A stretch of 40,828 bases of DNA from contig JAISBV010000161.1 of NCBI GenBank assembly GCA_031266025.1, forward strand, positions 1 through 40,828. The letters run 5' to 3'. This document shows positions 36,832 through 40,828 of this stretch, one piece after another (position 1 is the first letter of the stretch; each line of letters opens with the position of its first letter). Made by a program: the position numbers and the translations under genes. The notes below the pieces were generated by a model. The model did not search any database, was not told the origin of the DNA, and saw only the letters and a program-made list of their open reading frames with translations. This DNA comes from Eubacteriales Family XIII. Incertae Sedis bacterium. GTDB lineage: Bacteria > Bacillota > Clostridia > Peptostreptococcales > Anaerovoracaceae.

Positions 36832-36882
36832 CAATAAAACGCAGCAAATTACAGGCATTGAACCCGTTTTCGTAATAAAATT
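36832..36882 (+). repeat. Degenerate fragment of structured intergenic repeat family (copy E)
   Basis: ATTGAACCCGTTTTCGTAATAAA versus ATTGAACCCGTTTACGTAATAAA in copy B, preceded by AATAAA-ACGCAGCAA reminiscent of the repeat start. Confidence 0.55.
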
Positions 36883-36972
36883 TCAGAACTTTATAAAAAT
36901 CTGTTGTGTTTTCCGTCATCTTGGTAGATAATATAAGTGGTATTCGGTTTAGTTAAAGAAGGAGAGCCTTAC

Positions 36973-37323
36973 ATGGATGCTGCTATCACGATGAGGGAGG
37001 CCGGTTTGATCGTACTGGGGATCGGCCTGATTATTCTGGTTTTCTACGGCGCGTATTTGATCAAGAACTTGGCCGCTACCGTCAAATCCGTCAACAAGAT
37101 ACTTGCCGACGCCGAGGTGATCTCTGAGATTGCCGCGAAACGAAGCAAGGATGTAGACAAACTTATAGGCGACGCTACCGAATCCATGGGCAGTCTGGCC
37201 GATATTATCAAGGGGAATCAAAGTACAGTCGCGGCTCTGACGTCCATTATCAATGCCTTTGGTTCATTGAAGAATCTGATTCGGATCGACAAAAAAGAGG
37301 GAGATAAATCGAAAAAAAAATAG
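36973..37323 (+). CDS. Small membrane-anchored protein of unknown function (DUF948-like)
   Basis: One N-terminal TM helix (LIVLGIGLIILVFYGAYLI) followed by a helical tail; RBS aaggagag upstream of ATG. Confidence 0.75.
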   Translation: MDAAITMREAGLIVLGIGLIILVFYGAYLIKNLAATVKSVNKILADAEVISEIAAKRSKDVDKLIGDATESMGSLADIIKGNQSTVAALTSIINAFGSLKNLIRIDKKEGDKSKKK

Positions 37324-37345
37324 TTGGAAATTTATTGGAACTCTA

Positions 37346-37374
37346 TTGACATCATCCTGAAAGAATGCTATACT
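37346..37374 (+). promoter_or_regulatory. Sigma-A promoter for abrB
   Basis: TTGACA (37346-37351), 17-nt spacer, TATACT (37369-37374). Confidence 0.75.
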
Positions 37375-37449
37375 GTTCGGGTAAGTCAGTTTTTTCAATG
37401 ATTGGCAACAACAGGGGTGTATTGGATTAAGAAAAAGAAAGGGAAAAAA

Positions 37450-37692
37450 ATGAAAGCAACAGGGATTGTAAGAAAAGTTGATGAGCTTGGCAGAGTTGTT
37501 CTTCCGGTAGAACTGAGGAAGACTTTCGACATCAAGAAAGAGGATCCTCTTGAAATTTACGTCGACGGCGACAGCATAATCCTCAAGAAGTACCAACCGG
37601 CTTGCATATTTTGCGGCGACGCGAAAAATGTAAAAAGGATACACGAGAAGATCGTCTGCGAAAATTGCATTGCGGAAATGAAATCGCTTTAG
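37450..37692 (+). CDS. abrB: AbrB/SpoVT-family transition-state regulator with C-terminal CxxC...CxxC
   Basis: MKATGIVRKVDELGRVVLPVELRKTFDIKKEDPLEIYVDGDSIILKKY + ACIFCGDAKNVKRIHEKIVCENCI. Confidence 0.93.
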   Translation: MKATGIVRKVDELGRVVLPVELRKTFDIKKEDPLEIYVDGDSIILKKYQPACIFCGDAKNVKRIHEKIVCENCIAEMKSL

Positions 37693-37732
37693 CGACGGGT
37701 AATTTCCCGCCGAAATCCAAATCGGCATACAA

Positions 37733-37764
37733 ACAGAGGGGCGAGCGTTTGCGCGCCCCTCTGT
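37733..37764. terminator. Hairpin downstream of abrB, between convergent genes
   Basis: ACAGAGGGGCG-agcgtttgcg-CGCCCCTCTGT. Confidence 0.65.
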
Positions 37765-37799
37765 TCGTTGCAATTCAGAGGTATGTTGACGGAATAAAT

Positions 37800-38723
37800 C
37801 TATTCTTTCAATAAAGCCTTTACGTCCTCAGGCAAATTCCCCGCAGTCGATTCAAGAAACTCTTCGGCATGGCGTTTCTTTCGTTTGGCCGTTATACGCT
37901 TTATATCCTCTTTTTTGTAGAAACGGAATTCCGAGCTTAGTTTCAAGGGTGTATCCACTGTCTTTTCTTCTATAATGAGTCTCGCCTTGATTTGATTCAT
38001 AAGGATATTGGAATCCACAACGACGGCATTGCCGTCGTTTGTCGCAATGCGATCCCCCGCATCGGGCATACCTTTTCTCAAAGCTTGATATGTAGCGTTC
38101 TCATACTTCAAACAGCACATAAGCCTGCCGCAACTGCCTGATATCTTTGTGGGATTCAACGAAAGGTTCTGAATCTTCGCCATCTTGATCGACACGGGCT
38201 CGAAGTCAGGCAGCCATGAATGACAGCACAGACTCCTGCCGCAAGCGCCGACGCCGCCGAGCATCTTTGCCTCGTCGCGAACACCTATCTGACGGAGCTC
38301 AATACGCATCTTGAATACACTTGCGAGATCCTTGACAAGCTCTCTGAAATCAATGCGCCCGTCCGCAGTAAAATAGAATACGATTTTTGTATTGTCAAAC
38401 GCGTATTCGGCGTCGATAAGCTTCATTTCCAGATTGTGTTTCCTGATTTTCTCTTGGCATTGCGACATCGCTCTTTCCCTCTTTTTCAGGTTGTCGTCAT
38501 GTTTGAGAATATCTCTTTCATTGGCCGTGCGCATAACTTTTTTCAGCGGAGCGACAAGCTCGGATGAAGGAACCTCGCGGACGCATCCCTTCACATATCC
38601 GAACTCTAACCCGCGAGAGGTTTCAACTATTACCCTGTCGCCGCATCTGAGCTCCAAATTGCCCGGATCGAAATGATATACTTTCCCGACTTGTTTGAAG
38701 CATACGCCTACTATCTTTGCCAT
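37800..38723 (-). CDS. ricT: PSP1 domain protein, RicT/YaaT-like
   Basis: MAKIVGVCFKQVGKVYHFDPGNLELRCGDRVIVETSRGLEFGYV, GVGACGRSLCCHSWLPDFEPVSIKMAKIQNLSLNPTKISGSCGRLMCCLKYE. Confidence 0.95.
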   Translation of the reverse strand: MAKIVGVCFKQVGKVYHFDPGNLELRCGDRVIVETSRGLEFGYVKGCVREVPSSELVAPLKKVMRTANERDILKHDDNLKKRERAMSQCQEKIRKHNLEMKLIDAEYAFDNTKIVFYFTADGRIDFRELVKDLASVFKMRIELRQIGVRDEAKMLGGVGACGRSLCCHSWLPDFEPVSIKMAKIQNLSLNPTKISGSCGRLMCCLKYENATYQALRKGMPDAGDRIATNDGNAVVVDSNILMNQIKARLIIEEKTVDTPLKLSSEFRFYKKEDIKRITAKRKKRHAEEFLESTAGNLPEDVKALLKE

Positions 38724-38764
38724 TTTTATAATTTATCTCCCAATAATTTGACGACATGTCATGG

Positions 38765-39589
38765 TTATGGTTTTGCTTTCGTATCCGTCGTCATATTCAA
38801 GATCATAGTCTTGAAAGCATATTTGACGTTAAGCCCGCCGTTTACGCCACGTCTTGCGTCCTCAACACAGTCTGCGAAGCGCAATATATCGTCATGTGAA
38901 GGATATTCTTGCCGCCCGGCGCCGAGACCGGAAACAAGAGCGTCCCTCAGTCGGATTTCCAGAGCGTCAAGAAAATCACTCGACGCGTCCCGCTCAGCCG
39001 CCGCGCCGACAAGTTTGTACAATTCGTAATATGCGCCGCCGGCCGTAAGTTTTGCATAAAACGCCGCCGCAAGCTCCGCAAAATCACCGGCCGGCGCCGC
39101 GCCGACTGCGCCGAGACGCAGGACAGCGCACCGTGATTGTATCGTTTTGAGCAGCAGGGCGGAATTTGACGTCAGTAATATGATAATATTGCCGCCGCTC
39201 GGCTCTTCAAGCGTTTTGAGAAGTTTGTTCTGACTCTGAGGCGTCATACGCTCCGCCTCATCAATGACAGCTATCACGCGCTCCGACGCGAAAGGCTTGC
39301 CGCGCAGCCGAATCTGCAATTCCTCTACCTGTTTCACACCGATGCTGTTTCCGTCTCGCGTCAGATAAAGTATATCCTCGTGATTTCCGTGTTCCGCCTT
39401 GACGCATGACAAACATATCCCACAGGGCTTCGGCGTCTCACCGAGACAATGCACGGTCTTGGCAAATGTCTCCGCCGCGCGCATCTTGTCCGTGCCGCGA
39501 GCGCCTTCGAAGATATACGCATGAAGGAGTTTGCCGCCGGCCAAGGCCATAAGGCGTTTCCGCGAGACGGCGTCGCTATAGTCCGGCAT
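38765..39589 (-). CDS. holB: DNA polymerase III subunit delta prime
   Basis: HAYIFEGARGTDKMRAAETFAK, zinc cysteines CGICLSC, VIDEAERMTPQSQNKLLKTLEEP. Confidence 0.92.
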   Translation of the reverse strand: MPDYSDAVSRKRLMALAGGKLLHAYIFEGARGTDKMRAAETFAKTVHCLGETPKPCGICLSCVKAEHGNHEDILYLTRDGNSIGVKQVEELQIRLRGKPFASERVIAVIDEAERMTPQSQNKLLKTLEEPSGGNIIILLTSNSALLLKTIQSRCAVLRLGAVGAAPAGDFAELAAAFYAKLTAGGAYYELYKLVGAAAERDASSDFLDALEIRLRDALVSGLGAGRQEYPSHDDILRFADCVEDARRGVNGGLNVKYAFKTMILNMTTDTKAKP

Positions 39590-40217
39590 TTTTGCTCCGC
39601 AGTAACGCATCCACGCGCTTTATAATCTCGGCGCTTATTTCGTCTGCGCTCAACGTGCCGTCAACGCCTACTATCCTGTCCGAGTGTTTTTTCTCCAAGG
39701 TCAAAAATGTCTCGTAAACGCGCTCGTGATATGCGAGCGTCTCACTCTCTATACGGTCGTTTTCGCGCGTATTCCTGCGGATTTCAGCAATATCGGGTCG
39801 GATCTTGAGCAAGAAGGTCACATCGGGGATACAGCCCCGCACCGCGTATGCGTTGATCATGTCCACAACATCTCCAAGCCGCCGCCCGCCGCCCTGATAC
39901 GCTATGCTTGAATCCACGAAACGGTCACAGAGCACCGTCTTTCCGGCATCGAGCGCGGGTAGGATGATCTGTGAAACCATCTGCGCCCTGGACGCCGCGT
40001 AGAGCATGGCTTCTGTCAGATAGTCCATTTCGGGATGCGCGTTGTCGAGCAAAATGGCTCTGATCCGCTCTCCTATAGCTGTGCCGCCCGGCTCACGCAC
40101 GACTGTCACATCCAAACCGCGCAACTCCAAATATTTCCTGAGAAGCTTTATCTGTGTGGATTTTCCGGAGGAATCCGACCCCTCCATGCTCACGAACAAA
40201 CCGGTTCCGGCATGCAT
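39576..40217 (-). CDS. tmk: Thymidylate kinase
   Basis: GLFVSMEGSDSSGKSTQIKLL, VVREPGGTAIGERIRAILLD, LCDRFVDSSIAYQGGGR. Confidence 0.96.
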   Translation of the reverse strand: MHAGTGLFVSMEGSDSSGKSTQIKLLRKYLELRGLDVTVVREPGGTAIGERIRAILLDNAHPEMDYLTEAMLYAASRAQMVSQIILPALDAGKTVLCDRFVDSSIAYQGGGRRLGDVVDMINAYAVRGCIPDVTFLLKIRPDIAEIRRNTRENDRIESETLAYHERVYETFLTLEKKHSDRIVGVDGTLSADEISAEIIKRVDALLRSKNAGL

Positions 40218-40221
40218 TCAA

Positions 40222-40356
40222 CTACCCTTTATGCCTACTGATAACTCCGTCGCATAACTTCCCGAGCAAGACCACGGCCAAGTAAACGAGCGGCGCGCAC
40301 AGCAATATCACAAAAACAACCTTTAACGCAAACATATTGCCCTTCCCTGCGCGCAT
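40222..40356 (-). CDS. Small single-TM protein upstream of tmk
   Basis: MRAGKGNMFALKVVFVILLCAPLVYLAVVLLGKLCDGVISRHKG; ends 4 nt before tmk start; no homology recognised. Confidence 0.4.
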   Translation of the reverse strand: MRAGKGNMFALKVVFVILLCAPLVYLAVVLLGKLCDGVISRHKG

Positions 40357-40442
40357 CTTCCTGTAACGTACTGTAAATGTATTACACGCATATATTGTAT
40401 CACAGAACGGCAATTATATACAGAAAAAAATCGCGGCGGAAA

Positions 40443-40616
40443 AATAAACTGCCCTGCGACAAGACTACGGGGTATTAGAGAGCCGGGCAGTTTGATACGA
40501 TAGGAAGTTATTGGGAGTGGGTTCAATACCTGCACCGGAAAAAGGAAGCGTGGCAAGCTGCGGGGTACGCATGCCCGGAGCTTGCGAACGGGTATTGAAC
40601 CCGTTTACGTAATAAA
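40443..40616 (+). repeat. Structured intergenic repeat family, copy B (complete)
   Basis: AATAAACTGCCCTGCGACAAGACTACGGGGTATTAGAGAGCCGGGCAGTTTGATACGATAGGAAGTTATTGGGAGTGGGTTCAATACC...GGTATTGAACCCGTTTACGTAATAAA; arms AAACTGCCC (40446-40454)/GGGCAGTTT (40485-40493). Confidence 0.9.
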
Positions 40617-40699
40617 CTGCCCCGCAGCAAGACTACGGGGTATTGGAGATATTGGCAGTTTGATACGATAGGAAGTATTTGGAGTGGGTTCAATACCCT
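40611..40699 (+). repeat. Structured intergenic repeat family, copy C (5' half, tandem with B)
   Basis: AATAAACTGCCCCGCAGCAAGACTACGGGGTATTGGAGATATTGGCAGTTTGATACGATAGGAAGTATTTGGAGTGGGTTCAATACCC; shares AATAAA junction with copy B. Confidence 0.88.
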
Positions 40700-40715
40700 A
40701 ATAAATTTCAAAAAG

Positions 40716-40828
40716 AAGCCGGCGACGTCCTATTTTCCCGGGCGGCTGCCCGCCGAGTATCGTCGGCGCAAATGAGCTTAACTGCTGTGTTCGGGATGGG
40801 AACAGGTGTAACCTCATTGCTGTAATCA
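40716..40828 (-). rRNA. rrf: 5S ribosomal RNA (5' end truncated by window edge)
   Basis: Reverse complement ...GAGGTTACACCTGTTCCCATCCCGAACACAGCAGTTAAGCTC...GATACTCGGCGGGCAGCCGCCCGGGAAAATAGGACGTCGCCGGC. Confidence 0.93.

Noticed and set aside
37450-37692. AbrB as an antitoxin of a toxin-antitoxin pair
   Set aside because: Sequence matches the transition-state AbrB type with its own consensus promoter; no adjacent toxin ORF.
40443-40699. CRISPR array interpretation of the tandem repeats
   Set aside because: Only one and a half units of about 150 bp with internal stems and no regular spacers; no cas genes in the window.
40443-40699. Diversity-generating retroelement or retron interpretation
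   Set aside because: No reverse transcriptase ORF anywhere in the window; repeats are not VR/TR-like.

Overview
This looks like a chromosomal segment from a spore-former-related Clostridia/Firmicutes genome of moderately high GC. The supporting genes are spoVG, abrB, a YaaT/RicT PSP1 protein, a SpoVB-like flippase and the mfd-pth-prs-glmU order. Most of the window is housekeeping, largely on the minus strand: icd; an NMT1/SsuABC-type ABC transporter with an enolase-superfamily enzyme; an FMN riboswitch with ribU; tsaE-rimI-tsaD; ald; nif3-trmK-rpoD-dnaG; dgt-dut; an M16 peptidase; an SLH/phosphodiester glycosidase protein; a flippase; mtaD-hisC; a PrsA-like foldase; mfd; pth; prs; an LbH-only GlmU-like protein; murC; spoVG; murA; abrB; yaaT-holB-tmk; and a 5S rRNA at the right edge. 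I found no CRISPR array, prophage, transposase gene or obvious defence system. The most interesting signal is non-coding. A family of structured intergenic repeats recurs at about 16.2, 32.5, 36.85 and 40.45-40.70 kb. One diverged copy keeps its outer stem through compensatory changes. There are also two separate MITE-like palindromic insertions with apparent target duplications (2.79-2.95 kb and 31.35-31.52 kb), and a four-hairpin intergenic block at 17.85-18.03 kb. All calls come from reading the sequence and the supplied ORFs; no searches or folding programs were run.
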